Translations under genes and position numbers: made by a program | The notes under the pieces: generated by a model | What the model was told of the DNA's origin: nothing | Databases searched by the model: none | The model's input: the letters and a program-made list of their open reading frames with translations, nothing else | Shown here: one piece after another, positions 23,322-40,852 of the stretch | How the letters are laid out: the number at the start of each line of letters is the position of its first letter | How positions within the stretch are numbered: the first letter of the stretch is position 1 | NCBI GenBank assembly: GCA_026929865.2 | Contig: CM049402.1 | Location: 30,826,001 to 30,890,000 of the forward strand | Length of the DNA: 64,000 nt | Source of the DNA: Hyperoplus lanceolatus | Taxonomy: Eukaryota > Chordata > Actinopteri > Uranoscopiformes > Ammodytidae | Direction: 5' to 3'

Positions 23322-25231
23322 TCATTCCATAGAGAGCTGCACGCTGTCCGTCTGTCCCTGTTGTTGATCAAACTTCCGGGCTACAACACGACACAAAGAC
23401 AGAAAGGGAAAAAGTCAATTCACTAGTTCCAGCTCAAGGTCACTGAGATTCATAACATGAAACACGGGTTCCTATTTAAACTGATCAAGGTCTAAGAGAA
23501 CACTTTAACCCTGCCTACAACATTTCTCAAAACAAGTTTTTTTTTGCACCTATCACATTTTTACTCACTTTGGGTTCCCTTTTGACTCCATCTGTAAGTA
23601 GGGCTAGGAATGGTCGTGTAATACTTTTTTGGCACTGACCGAAATGCCTCCATACCATCGAGTATAAAAACATGTTGTTGTTCAATACCAAAATTCCATT
23701 TCAAAACTTATTGATGCTAAGATCTAAAAGTGCTGGTGATTTGCTGTGTCACGGCATCCAGGAAAAGTGCGTTATTTACAACATGGGTTACGGAGTATGC
23801 ATCAGTGAGCCTTACATACTGACTTGCACCTTTTAATTTTGACTGAAAAGTGTTTGTACTCATTTAAATTTTGTTCCTTTTTGCACTTATAATAATTTGT
23901 TGTATCTGCAGTAGTCTCGCACAGCCAGAACACACTACAGTTAGTAGTATTTTTTCTCTCATAAGTGTGAGTGTAATTATAAAACAGCTACATCTCCAGG
24001 CTGTATTGTTATTCCTCTCACCCAGTGAATACATCTCGAGCTGTTGCCTCAGTCGGACCTTCTGCAGACTGTCGTAGAAGTTTGGCTCCGGGCTGCTGAC
24101 GGCCGGAGGCAGAGTGAAGATCCGCATGATCTTCCTCTTGTTCCTGGAGTTAGAAGAGTTATTTATACAGGTAAATCCCATTGAGACCGAAGACTCTTTT
24201 ACAAGGGAGACCTGTTTTCCTTTCCCACGTTACCATTCACACACACATTCATACACCGATAGCAGGCTAACAATCGACATTCACACGAGGCAAGGTGGGT
24301 GAAGTGTCTTGCCCAAGGACACAACAACTATGACACAGGTGGCAGGACGGGGATCGAACCTCCAACCCTTTGATCATCAGCCGACCCGCTCTACCAACTG
24401 AGCCGGACAGAGATAATAATGTTCTGTAATTTTTTTTCATATTTCATACACAACAAATTCAGACAGAAATGTATAAATCTCCAGCTCCTCCAACAATGAA
24501 TGCACCAAAACACAAAATAACGAAAACAAAAAACTGTAAAACTTAAACAAGATAATAGTGCAAAGAGACATAATGACGCAATACAGTTGAAATGTAATAT
24601 AAAGTATGAGATATCTATAAAGTAAAACAAAAATACTGCACACTGGCATAGAATACTGTAAAGTGGGAAACAGTTGGTATACATTTTTATATAAATATAA
24701 GCAAATGTAACTGTAATCTGATACATTGTCAATGTTATGAATACGCTAATAATCAATATTGTTATTTAATTAAAATGTATTAATTTCGGAGGAGTATATG
24801 GCTGCCAAATTACCAAGACTATTCTATAAATTCATTATAATAATAAAGAAATGCCACATGAGGTATGCTATTTAACCTATTACGAAGAAATAATTAAAAT
24901 ACACAATTTCTACAATGGAGTATGGCGTGTTTGTGTTTTTGTTTTTGTTTTGGCTATTTTGGAGGAGAGATTTTTTTGACTGGACCTCCGTCATGTTCTA
25001 TAGCACTTTATCCCACGTTATAACCCCAGGAATAGATGTATACAGTGATACAGTTGACTGCATATGTGTGAATGTGTGTGAATGTGTGTGGATTATTAGT
25101 CCTTACTTTCTGGCGTACATCAGCAGGCCGAAGCTGACCAGAACCACCAGCAGGTAGACGTTAGTGGCCTCGTTCCACGCCTCGTGCACCGAGTAGTCGA
25201 GCGTCTCGGGCTCGTGCCCAGCCATCGGCAT
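23322..25231 (-). CDS. smim19: Small integral membrane protein 19
   Basis: Three exons on the minus strand: 25231-25107, 24143-24022, 23380-23322 (TGA), 306 nt, 101 aa. The protein has an acidic N-terminus ([15 protein letters not shown]), one membrane helix at about residues 25-40 ([15 protein letters not shown]), a basic stop-transfer stretch ([11 protein letters not shown]), then [20 protein letters not shown] and a C-terminus ending DSVQLSME. This order and the total length fit vertebrate SMIM19 (about 107 aa). Two in-frame ATGs lie at 25231 and 25225; the first is used here. Known of the family: ubiquitous single-pass protein of unknown function. A tRNA-derived SINE (24166-24410) sits in intron 1, just upstream of exon 2. 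Confidence 0.93.
24166..24410 (-). mobile_element. tRNA-derived SINE
   Basis: Reverse-complement copy of the 943-1209 family: the body end (ATCCCATTGAGACCGAAGAC) is on the left and the tRNA-like head is on the right (GATCGAACC is box B reversed). It lies just upstream of smim19 exon 2. Confidence 0.75.
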
Positions 25232-28200
25232 GTGACAACTACAACCTTAAACCTCTGCGGGTAAAACAAGTGTCAATATAACAGAGAAAATCTAATAAAT
25301 CCTCATTTGTTTTTCTTCCCCACTGCGACTCAGCTGTACGGTGTAAACACTATGACGTCACTTCCTTTGTCATTTTAATGGGGCAGGCAAACAGCTTAAA
25401 ATGTGCACTTCCGCCACCTTCTGGGGTGAAAATAAAATTATTTGAGATATAAAAAAAATTGGGAAATGTTAAAAATGTATATATATTTCAACATATATAT
25501 TAAAAACAGTGCAGGGGCCGAGTATGTTATTGTTATATGGTGTATGTATGCTGTATGATTTGATGTCTGTAGTAAAAGGGTAGAAAATAACCCAGTAGAT
25601 GGCTGTATCTAGTATTTTGTTGGCCATCGTATGAAGTTTAAATAAAGAAATATATTGATTCGACAAAATGTTCTGGTTTATGAAGGAAATATTTGATTTT
25701 GTAACGTGTTAAATGTTTGTGAATATGAGAGCATTCTGAAAACCTGTGACCTTTGGCAATTTGGCCACAACACTCCTGTGTGTCATCTGTTCGGAAAAAC
25801 GTAAATTCTGAATGGACAAAAAGCATTAAAGTAATTGAGAAATAATGTGATGTAATGAATAAGATGTCACCAGAGACGAGATAGATAGGATGCAACAATG
25901 TCTGTTTATTTGTCAAGTGTACAGTGAATCAGAACCACCGATCTGGCGACACTACTCCATGTTTTTTTGAGTCAGGAACTAAAACATGTAAAAACACTTT
26001 TGTAAGTAACTGTAGTTGATGGTTAAAAAGAAGCAAAATAATGACAATGAAAGGAACTTAACCTAACAAGAAAAAAAAGTTTAATATATTCATTCATCAT
26101 TTCCAGCAATTACACGTTACCGTTATATACACACATAACTTTGTTGCATCGTACTGGCGTATTTTACATTTTTTTCAAAATTATTTTATTTTTCAAAATA
26201 GATTTTTTTACTAATTCATAACTACAGAATACACAAAGCTGCGTTTAAACATAATTGCTGTAATTAATTAATTAATTAATTAATTAATTAATTAATTAAT
26301 TAATAAGCTTTATACATGATGAGACAGAGACGAGAGCCTAAGCTCCGTACACGTAAAGTATTAGATACGACAGCCGGCTTTAGCCAATAACTGCAGCGGT
26401 TTAACACGTTACAGTTAAGGAGCAGCAGGAAAAGTGTTTCTCATACAAAGGAAAGTAGGAAAATAACACAAATAAACAATATTTTCTAGCAAATATAACA
26501 ATGGTCTGGTAGCTACAACTCCACAAAAATCTGCTTTTGAGATTTCAGTGCTTTGTCAACACTCTAAAAATACTTTAACAAACTTCTGAAAGCTAAATTA
26601 AGAGGTGGATTTAGCAATGCTGGAGAAACCTTGTAGTCAAAATCACTTTTTGTGAAAATCAGGGAATATCTCCTCACGATCCGCAAAAAAAAAAATCCAG
26701 TGGTAATACACAGCCTAGTCTCTGTAAACAAGCATTGTACAGAATCGCTGACTCCACCTTTAAGGAAACCATCGTATAGTTCATGACAGACACAGTTGGA
26801 TCTGCAAAAAATGTCTTTAAAGACTTCACCAAAACTCAAACGTACACAAAAATAAAACAATCGGGAACATTTTAATTATTAGGAAAAATATACTTTAGGA
26901 GTGCTGGGAAAATAAAAGAAAAAAAAGGATTTCAAAATAAACCGCAAGTACTTAAATGACAAAAACAGGTTAAATGCTTCAAAATAAGACTCAAAACATA
27001 ACAAAAAAAAACTGTTGAAAGACGCCATGATAACCAATTAGCTCATAGAATTTAAACATAAAAAGAAAAGAAAAAAAACTTTATATCAACCTTTTTATCA
27101 CCAAGGAAAAGCGAACGGTAAATATGCTGTTATTTCTCATTTATTTACAACACATAAGCTAGTTTATTTTATTTTTTAAACACTTTTTTAAGCAGGTTGT
27201 TAGTTATTGGACCACACAGTTGGAATAGGGTGGTTGTCGGTGACTATTTAATTTAACATGCAATTTGCTTCAGTGCTCCCTCTAAGGCTTGAGAATGAAA
27301 TGGCACCACAACACTCGGATAGAAAGACAGACCAGCTCACTTCCTTTAACTTTTACATTTTATAATATCTGATGTGAATGTGTTAATTTAAGGTTTTCAA
27401 GAGGATATTTGTAATTTTCCCCCTCTGCATTTCTGAATTAAGTGTTCTTAAAGGAATACTTCACCCATACGGAACCAGCGTTCTATCATTATAAAATCAC
27501 TATTATAATATAATGAATGAGATTTTTCTTCCCTCAGTCTTCCCTTGGCCCAGCTGTCCTGTTAATCCTAACACTTACTGTGATGTCACAGTAAGGAAAA
27601 TGTAGGGTTAGACAGTGAGACCATAAAACACTTTTTCTGCCTTTTCTCAGGCTAGGATGATCCGATTTCAATTTTTTTTTTGCACATTTATACTAAATAG
27701 GATCTCCGATTTCAATACACCTTCATATTCCAACCGGTGAAGTAGGTCTTTAATTTCCATTTTCCATGTAGAGAAGTTCCTTACTTATCGCTTTGTTTTC
27801 CATTGTTGTTACCTGTCCGGTATTATTGTACTGTATATTTGTATTTAGGGAACCCCCTCGAAAACTAGATGGTCCATCTCATAAGGTCATTCCTAGTAAA
27901 GCATTACTAACAATATGAACTATACAACATGAACCTGTTTCCATCACCTGTTAGAGTAACAACTGTTTTTCTGCTTCTCTTTGCCTGATCTGTCGTTCTG
28001 CCGGTGGTGGCTTTAGTATTAGTAGCAGTGGACGTAGCATCTAAAAGCAACTCTCTTTTTAACTGTATTTAGTCATTAGATGAGTATATTTAAGCATAGC
28101 ATTAGCAGGCTAGATTGTGTTCAGTACCTAATCAAAGCATTGATCGAAGCAGCTGTCAATTTAGCAGTAGCGCGACTACACTATTAAATAGCAAGCGAAA

Positions 28201-28395
28201 TGTCCAGCTAGTTTTTGGAGGCTACTACTAAGCTATCGCTGGCTATCAGACGTTATGCCTAACATAATGCACGGTTGGCATGTTAGCCTACTGAAAGCTA
28301 AATCTATGCAGTGGTTTGAATGGGCGTGGCCTATGTGAGTGCTAGGTGGTAGCTTAGCAGCAGACCTAGAGGGAGCACTGAGTCATTCACTGCTG
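25232..28395. other. smim19-fam199x interval, probably including the fam199x 3' UTR
   Basis: No coding exon seen on either strand. The part nearest fam199x (roughly 25900-28395) is probably its 3' UTR, as the family has a long one, but the end was not fixed. Contents: a partial palindromic MITE at 26598-26763, an (ATTA)n run at about 26263-26303, and a short dispersed repeat at 27715-27760 that recurs at 63580-63630. Confidence 0.4.
26598..26763. mobile_element. MITE family 1, internally deleted
   Basis: Both ends are recognisable (GAGGTGGATTTAGCAATGCT; CGCTGACTCCACCTTTAA) but the middle is shortened. In the probable fam199x 3' UTR. Confidence 0.6.
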
Positions 28396-33168
<4,773 letters not shown>

Positions 33169-34494
33169 TTAATACAGCAAAACCTGATGCAAAAACAGAG
33201 GAAAAAAATAGACATATCGTGGTACCTTTTTAACACAGCTAAAGTGTCAATCAAAGTATCTTGATAGCTGACAAACTCACATAGCTTGTCAAAAGGTAGC
33301 ACGCATTCAATTTATTCAGACCATCAGTGCCTTTTACAAGTACTTATTTAAGTTTAGTCAGTTATGTTCAGAAACAGAGGGAAAGATACGTTAAAAATAC
33401 ATATAGCAACCTTTTAATTAATACAGCTAAAGTGTCAACGAAGACCAGACAAATGTGTGTATCTCGATATCTGACAAACTTTAACAAGAAAAGCCTGACA
33501 AAGGTAGTACTTATCGACTGCAAAGATATTGGACTGTCTGCACTTGTTTGGATTTTTATTTATTAACATGTCAAAACGTGATATTTTTCTTCATTTGTTA
33601 CACTTAATCTACAGATGTTATGAACACAAAGCTATGATGACTTTGAATTTGGTCCACTTTCTGCACACTGTACAGCTCTTTCATACCGAAAAAAAGTGCA
33701 CATTTATTGTATGGTATTTTTTTATTGCAAACGTTATCTTTTATCGTATGTTGTTCCCCGTGGTGGCTTACTTATTTTCCTTTTGTATTGTATTCACCAA
33801 TATTCCAAGGCGAATTGCGTTAAAATGATAAATAACCTCACCTAACAAAACTTTCATTCAAACAAACCCTTATCAAGCAGACACCTTACTCGAGCTAATT
33901 TAAATTTGATTCCTGTCTCCCCTGGCAACATTAGTTAGTTATTAGTGGGTCAAGACCTCACCTAAAATCCACGGATAACATTTCATTTTACTAGCTAAAG
34001 ATGCTAAAATATGCTATAAATGTTGATTGTTGACATAATTGTTGACATTTGACGTCATCCACCGTGATTGATTTTCTTAGCAACAGACGGAAATGCCTGA
34101 CTACAGATACATATATATATATATATATAAGCAAGGCAAATTCAGAGCTCAGCATCACATTTAGTAGTTATGTTTAGTTTGTGACACTTGATATAAAACA
34201 TGAGCGTCGTATGTAAACACAACACGCGCTATCAACGTTAGCTGCTAATGCTCAAAACGTCCACGTAGCGTTTTTCAAAGCAATTAAAAGACACTTAACT
34301 GATATTTTCCTCCATTATGCTATAACTGGCTTGTTTATTAACCTGTCAAAGTAGCTATCGTGTCGCTATCTAAGCTGAAACACCCACCTTTTTAACGTTC
34401 AAAGAAAGCTCATTCCTGCCACCTCCATTTGCAAATCCTTTCTTTTGCCACGGATGATGAACGCCGTCATCGCGAGACTTTAGCCAGGTGTTAC

Positions 34495-34777
34495 GGTGTT
34501 ACGTCGAGTTTTGTCAGCCCAACGAGACATGGAAGCACCTCTAATAAAAACACCATAACAAACATGTAGGACTGAAAATGTCAATAATCTACTCGGAAAT
34601 GTAAATTACATTATTATGGATAAATAAATGTTTTTTAATTTCCCTCTGTATTTAGCTGCATTTGTATTTGTATTAATTTAAAAATAGATATGAATTCCTT
34701 GCCTTTTTAGTATAATTTATTATGCCTAAATGTGTTTAAAATTGTATTTTTGGTGTATTTAATCTATCTATCCATCC

Positions 34778-34848
<71 letters not shown>

Positions 34849-34954
34849 CATCCATCCATCCATCCATCCATCCATCCATCCATCCATCCCTCAATCCCTC
34901 ATACATCCCTCCATCCCTCCATAATTATCCGCAGACAAAACTCGACGTAACACC
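34495..34954. repeat. 21-bp perfect inverted repeat pair
   Basis: Arms 34495-34515 and 34934-34954 are exact reverse complements (core TTACGTCGAGTTTTGTC), separated by 418 bp that contain the (CTAT)n array. Sequence outside and inside the arms does not match. Confidence 0.85.
34764..34890 (+). repeat. (CTAT)n/(CATC)n microsatellite
   Basis: Compound tetranucleotide array in the fam199x/commd5 upstream interval. Confidence 0.95.
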
Positions 34955-34960
34955 CGCAGC

Positions 34961-34983
34961 ATGTGACGCGTCATGTGACGTGA
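34961..34983 (+). promoter_or_regulatory. Tandem CATGTGACG boxes in the commd5 promoter
   Basis: CATGTGACG is repeated twice, with CGT between the copies, about 90-110 bp upstream of the commd5 ATG. CATGTGA matches the MiT/TFE and USF class of E-box. Function is inferred from the motif only. Confidence 0.3.
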
Positions 34984-35070
34984 AGGCGGAAGCTGTCACA
35001 TAAACAGAACAACGAGCTTTTCAGCTATCACTTCTGTACTTAATTTGACTCCTTTAGTTGATGGTGAGCC

Positions 35071-37487
35071 ATGTCTTCAGGCCACGTGAAGGACACGAGC
35101 TTCTTAGGAGGCAGAATTCCTCCAGAAATCGAGTCAATGTCGAAAAACCTGAAGGATGTTGACCAAGAGTTGTTCAGGAAAATACTAAAAGGTAAATATT
35201 TCTTAATTTCCTGCGAGATATCACTCATTCTGGAGCTGTATAGAAGTCTGTATGAAATGCATATATATCTTAAAGTTTTTCTCAGTTGCTTCACGGCATT
35301 TGTCCACTCAGAATGGACGTTTCCCAAAGAGTTGACAGTTGAAACTCAGGACTGAAATAAAAAGTCTGTGGCCAAAACTACACTTATTATTGTTTGCCAA
35401 ATGCTCTAACATCATAGATATAATATATATGTCTATGCTCTAACATTCACGTAACATTTAACACGTGATGCAACAAAATCAAACATTTCCTTTCAAACAA
35501 CACAACTTGTCAAATCAACATATTGCTTCATTCAATCATTACACAATACTACTTACAGCCATCCATTTTATTCTTTTCTCAAACACTTTGCTGTGTAAAG
35601 AAGTTGATGATGGATCCACAGTTTTTTTATGCTTGTCTAATAGTGAGCCTGCTATCGGTGTATGAATGTGTGTGTGTGAATGGTAACGTGGGAATGGTAA
35701 CAAGGTCTCCCTTGAAAAAGAGTCTCCGGTCTCAATGGGATTTACTTGTGTAAACATAGGTTAGATTAAAAAAATAAAAAATAAACAGCCCTGAATGAAA
35801 TAATTGTTACATTCACAGGGCTCCACATAAAAAAAGAACAGACATATAACCGCTGTTCACTGTCCCTACTCTCTGATAACAAGGACAACTCTTACAATGA
35901 CATCTATATGGCCCTAGCCGTACCTGCACAAAGTGACACTAAATATCTGTCATACTTCTGGAAGCACTGGCATAGGTGCCTGTATGTGTTTTTCTGTAGT
36001 ATTTTCTGTGTTTTGTATGTTGTAACATTATATGGAATAAAGTAAAGTTTATCCATCTATATAATAAGTGAGCTAAATGTCACTGTATTTCCATTTTCCA
36101 ACCAGTTTACTGTCCCTACTGTCTGATAACAAGCACAACTCTTACAGTTAAATTCATTCTAAAGTGTTTTGAATGTCCCTGTTTTTCCCCCAGCTGTGGT
36201 GAGCGCTCTGGAGGGTAAGGACAGCAGAGAGACACTGCGGTCGATAGCAGAGAGCAGCCTGGTTCCTCAGGACAGACTCACTCACATCGTGGCAGGAATG
36301 TGCCGCGTGCTGTCTGAGGCAATACGCATCCCCACTGCATCGCTTAAACAAGAGGTGAGCCGGAGAATATATATAATAAAAGGGATTTATAGATTCAAAG
36401 AGCAAAAACTGGAATACAGGAAAATGCTTAAAATGAAATTGTATTCCAGAAAAAAACATTTGAACTGTTGCTGTACTTGAGTTAAAAAGTAAATCAGTTT
36501 TCTGACTTCATCACAAGAGGTGAGCTGGAGATTATCCCTGCGTTCCATATCGCATCCTCTTTTCTATTTTTCTATTCTACATACTACATCTGATCATAAA
36601 AATAATCTAGTTAGGATGCAGTAGGCACACAGTTGGGACATCCTTTTACTTATCTATCCCCACAGCTTCACTCAAACAGGAGGTGAGCTGGGGAATTAAC
36701 AATGGAGAATATACAGCTCCAGAACAAATTAAGAGACCACTCCAAATGTTCAGTGTCTCTTTGTTTTATTCTTTAGAGGCATATGTTTGAGTAGAATGAA
36801 CATCTTGGTACCGCGTGCTGTCTGAGGCAATACGCATCCCCACAGCCTCACTTAGACAGGAGTTGAGCTGTGGATATACACTGTGAAATAATATATGATG
36901 GCCAGCCAGCTTCTAGCATAAAAGCATGACTTTATGCGCATCAACAACAACATAATTGCACATTTTAAGATTCATTTGTATTCTTTATTTTATATTAAAG
37001 AAAACAACAACTTTTGTGTGTGTCCCTATTTAGGCCTTCAAAGAGGATCTCAGAGAACTGAGGTAAGTTCCATCATTTGTATCACTACCTGAATTTCCTG
37101 ATGCAATTCAACCCCTAAAAACATGCTGAATTAGATATATATATTTTTTTTTATGTTTTGTCTTTTAGGATACCTGAAGACTTCATCACAGATTTCTCCA
37201 GTGTGGTGTTTGGAAATCGGTATGTTACATTAACATCATTTTAAGTTTTAAACATTTACGTAGAGCAGAGCTGCTTTTACCTTTTTATTCTGAATTAATA
37301 CATTTAAGAGAAGAACATTTCGATAGAAAATAGTTTACTCCAAGCCGTTTAACAGGATCATAACCATTGAGTTGACTGACCAACCATTCACATCCCTGAT
37401 TGTAACCTAAACTTGTTGTAGTCAGCGATGTTCTGCTAACGCTATGGATGGCATTAAGATACTGAGCATGGAGATGACTTCATCTTT

Positions 37488-37521
<34 letters not shown>

Positions 37522-38806
37522 GTAATAATTGATTGGATTTATTTAGTGTTTTTTGGAGGTCACTCAAAGACGCTTTACATCACAGAGAAACATACATAAA
37601 GAAAAGAAAAACTGGAAAAGAAAATACAAAAAAAAAATTAAAAATGAGGTTTGGAATAGAGTCAGGTGTGGTATGGGTTGGGGTCAGGTATCATATGCAT
37701 TTCTTGGAGAGGTGAGTTTTGAGTTGGCTTTTTAATTCGTTTTTTGAGTCTTGAGTTTCAGATGTTTTGGGGGGAGGGAGTTCCAGAGGGTTGGAGCAGC
37801 TAATGGCATTACTTCTGTGTTCTCAGGCGAGCGGCTTTAGAAGCAGCGACCGCCCAGAACGACCCTCATCTGCCCACTGTGGAAGACTTCAAATGGAGGG
37901 TCGACGTCGCCATTTCTACAAGGTGAAATACTAACTGTGCATTTCTACTTTGGTGTCTGCCTGGTAGCTGTTTTGCCAGAAAAATAAATATTATATAGAA
38001 CATGGGGTTTTTTATGTTTTCTACTTTGTCACTTGCTAAAGAAAAAGGTTATGAGAGACTTTGAACATATTTTTATTTTTTACAACTCTTTTTATTGGGG
38101 TTTTTCAGAGTTAAACATACTGCCTCAAATAGCATAGAGGCAAAAATCTCTCTCTGACACAAACATATTGTTTGACGATATAAAAACATACCCTTAAGGG
38201 TGAACTGTCATACAAGTCTAGTATCACAAACAGGTAAAAAATGTATAGGCCTATTTTTCACATATGAAATTGAGTAATAAAAACAAAGGTTGACCATTAT
38301 CTCATGTTTGTTTACTAAGTGAAGTGTCTTCTCTCTCTCCTCAGCTCTTTGTCCAGAGCGCTGCATCCTTCGGTTCTGATGCAGATGAAACTATCGGACG
38401 GGAACTTTCACCGCTTTGAGGTATTTAAACAAACTTCTTTCTGATTATACAAAAGAATCAATATAAGATTTAAAAAAAAAAATTAAAAATATAGCTATAT
38501 GAAAAAATTAAAACAGACAACTAAATTACATTTTAAGAGAAAAGATGCAATCGTCAGTTCTAAAATAAGTTTAAAATAAAAAATAGTCACTTTAAATTAA
38601 ACAAAATATAGTTTTACTTCGCTAAGAATGGTGACCTTTCTGCCTGCATGATTCAGGATAAAACACATGTTTTATATTACTATAACATTAGTTTTAGTTA
38701 TCAAGTTGTATTTTGAGAATACATATGTGGTGCATACATTTTTTTATTGAAATAGTGATTAATAAAAGCTCACAAACCAACTTTAGAGACTTAGCAGCAA
38801 AATGCT

Positions 38807-38847
<41 letters not shown>

Positions 38848-39524
38848 GGTCACTAGAGGGCGCCACACTCCACCCCCTCCGTTATAACAGCAGGACGGCC
38901 GCTGCACATGATGACGCGGCTGTGAAAGTGGGTTAATAATGTGGACGGAAGCAAACAAAGTGACGCTGTCGGTGAACATGACGAGCCTCTTACGTAACGA
39001 GATTAGATCAGAATGATAAGATTAGTAACGAAAACATCCGATGGTTCATTCCACACACCTCAGATCACGATATGTCCCTCACTGCTGCTGCTGCTATGAC
39101 AACTAATAAAGCAGGAGTGAAGAATATTTATTAATACATATTTTCAGTTACTATGACATTGAAGAAAATGGACAATAAAAACAATAAATAAAAATTGAGG
39201 GAATTTGTGTTTGTTGAAGTCCTTGAATGTACTGTTTAAGAAGGTGTGGTAACCCTGGACAATTTGATAATTGAAAATAAAGTTACAATTCCTGCACAGT
39301 TTTTCAATTAAGAGATCATAGTAGATCACTAAGAAGATAATCAAACTGGGGTTGCCATATATTATAAAAAGAGCATTGTTGATACCTTTTGAATTATTAT
39401 TTAAAAAAATGTTCTCGTTCAGGTGCCCGTGTCTAAATTCCAGGAGCTGCGTTACAACGTGGCTCTGATCCTCAAAGAGATGAACGATCTGGAGAAGAAA
39501 AGCATTCTGCAAATACAAGACTGA
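35071..39524 (+). CDS. commd5: COMM domain-containing protein 5
   Basis: Seven exons: 35071-35191, 36194-36354, 37034-37062, 37169-37219, 37827-37922, 38345-38420, 39423-39524 (TGA). Total 636 nt, 211 aa (human COMMD5 is 224 aa). N-terminal helical part: FLGGRIPPEIESM through PTASLKQE and IPEDFITDFSSVVFGNR. C-terminal COMM domain from about residue 138: VEDFKWRVDVAISTSSLSR, PSVLMQMKLSDGNFHRFEV, KFQELRYNVALILKEM, ending LQIQD. Known of the family: a subunit of the Commander/CCC complex, which recycles membrane cargo from endosomes. The AUG at 35071 is in good context, but an out-of-frame ATG at 35061 precedes it. Intron 2 contains partial copies of the end of exon 2. Intron 1 holds a SINE tail at 35641-35785. 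Confidence 0.95.
35641..35785 (+). mobile_element. SINE 3' half
   Basis: Contains only the body (GCCTGCTATCGGTGTATGAA ... TCCGGTCTCAATGGGATTTA) of the 943-1209 family, without the tRNA head, so it is 5'-truncated. In commd5 intron 1. Confidence 0.7.
36711..36808. mobile_element. TA-flanked MITE, family 3, truncated
   Basis: TACAGCTCCAGAACAAATTA then CACTCCAAATGTTCAGTGTC and a short remainder, in commd5 intron 2 between two copies of the exon 2 end. Confidence 0.6.
38810..38844 (+). repeat. (TA)n microsatellite
   Basis: In commd5 intron 6. Confidence 0.9.
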
Positions 39525-39806
39525 AACACTCTATCACTGCCCTGTGTACTACATATCGCTTTTGAAATGTATTTGATTATTATTATTTTTTTCAATATCG
39601 ATTTATTTTTCACAAAATTTTGAAGAACGAAGACAAAACGATAAGGACTCCAATTTCTTTATTTTCAAACACAGATCTATTGAAGCAGACTGTGTCACTC
39701 TTCTCTCTCTCCCTGTTATAAACTGTACATACTATAAGCATTGGTCATTCCAGAGGCTGTTTGGAGATTTAAAACAGCTGCGAAACCTCCATTGAGCCCA
39801 AATACA

Positions 39807-40090
39807 CCCTGCGTTCCAATCCCCATACTTCCCTTCTATTCAGTATGCCATAAAGATTTAGGATGTCCCAATACATGCATGTCAATTGCAGTATGCCAAA
39901 AATACCTAGATACCCCACTAACTCCAATAGCATTTTGAAGTATTCGTCTTTATTCTTGACATTTCTCGACACAATGAAAATAAATCTACCTTATCTGTTT
40001 TTGTTTTTCTCTCCTGTGGCCCTAAAACTCTTCTGTACTTTAGTATGTAGCGTAGTAAAAAGAAAGAGTATGTGATTTGGAACGCAGGGA
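39807..40090. mobile_element. MITE family 2, inverted orientation
   Basis: CCCTGCGTTCCAATCCCCAT at the left and GTGATTTGGAACGCAGGG at the right; internal sequence is the reverse complement of the 16637-16914 copy. In the commd5 3' region. Confidence 0.65.
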
Positions 40091-40308
40091 TAGTTCCTCA
40101 ATGTCCTGTAATCTACCATGTTGTTTGAGAGTTAATGTTTAGTTTGAGTGCGTCTGAATCATGAGTATCAAATAGTTTTTAATTTTCCACTCATGTTTTT
40201 ACACGTGGTTCAAGCCATTGAAAGAACAAACGCTGTTATATAAAAGATAAAAACGATGATTGCACTGTTATGTTGAATGTGTAATTACCTCTTAATCCAC
40301 ATTTCTCT

Positions 40309-40314
40309 AATAAA
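40309..40314 (+). terminator. Candidate commd5 poly(A) signal
   Basis: AATAAA about 785 bp after the commd5 stop codon, just before a (TG)n tract that starts at 40346. G/T-rich sequence downstream of AATAAA is typical of a polyadenylation site. AATAAA at 39977 lies inside a MITE copy and is an alternative. Confidence 0.35.
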
Positions 40315-40343
40315 ATCTGTTAGTTGCTATATTTGCAAAGAAT

Positions 40344-40507
<164 letters not shown>

Positions 40508-40721
40508 TTACACCAATACAACACTGTAGAAATGTTTCAAAAGAACATGATCAACAAAGCCTTCGTTCACATAATGAGAAATAAACTGAAACAGAAAGGC
40601 AACGTCTAAAAGGTTTATTTAGCTCTGTTACATACTTTTTCACCAGTGGCCCCATATTAGCTTTATGGTTGAACCAACAATATTTTAATATTTGACTAGA
40701 TCACAAATGAATGTACTATTA

Positions 40722-40852
40722 TTTAAAGGTGTAGTCAGTGATTCTGGAGACCGCTTTTTGTCAAAATCAGTGAGTATCTCCTCACAAACCTGTCCTTACT
40801 GTACTGTTTGTGTACTGGGGGAAAAAAATCCAGTGTTGCTAATACACAGCGT
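40722..40852. mobile_element. MITE family 1, left half
   Basis: TTTAAAGGTGTAGTCAGTGA left end and the AATACACAGCGTA motif, then truncated. Confidence 0.6.

Noticed and set aside
24391..24756. Minus-strand hydrophobic frame in smim19 intron 1
   Set aside because: AT-rich intron giving Phe/Leu/Tyr-rich peptides; no homology and no splice partners.
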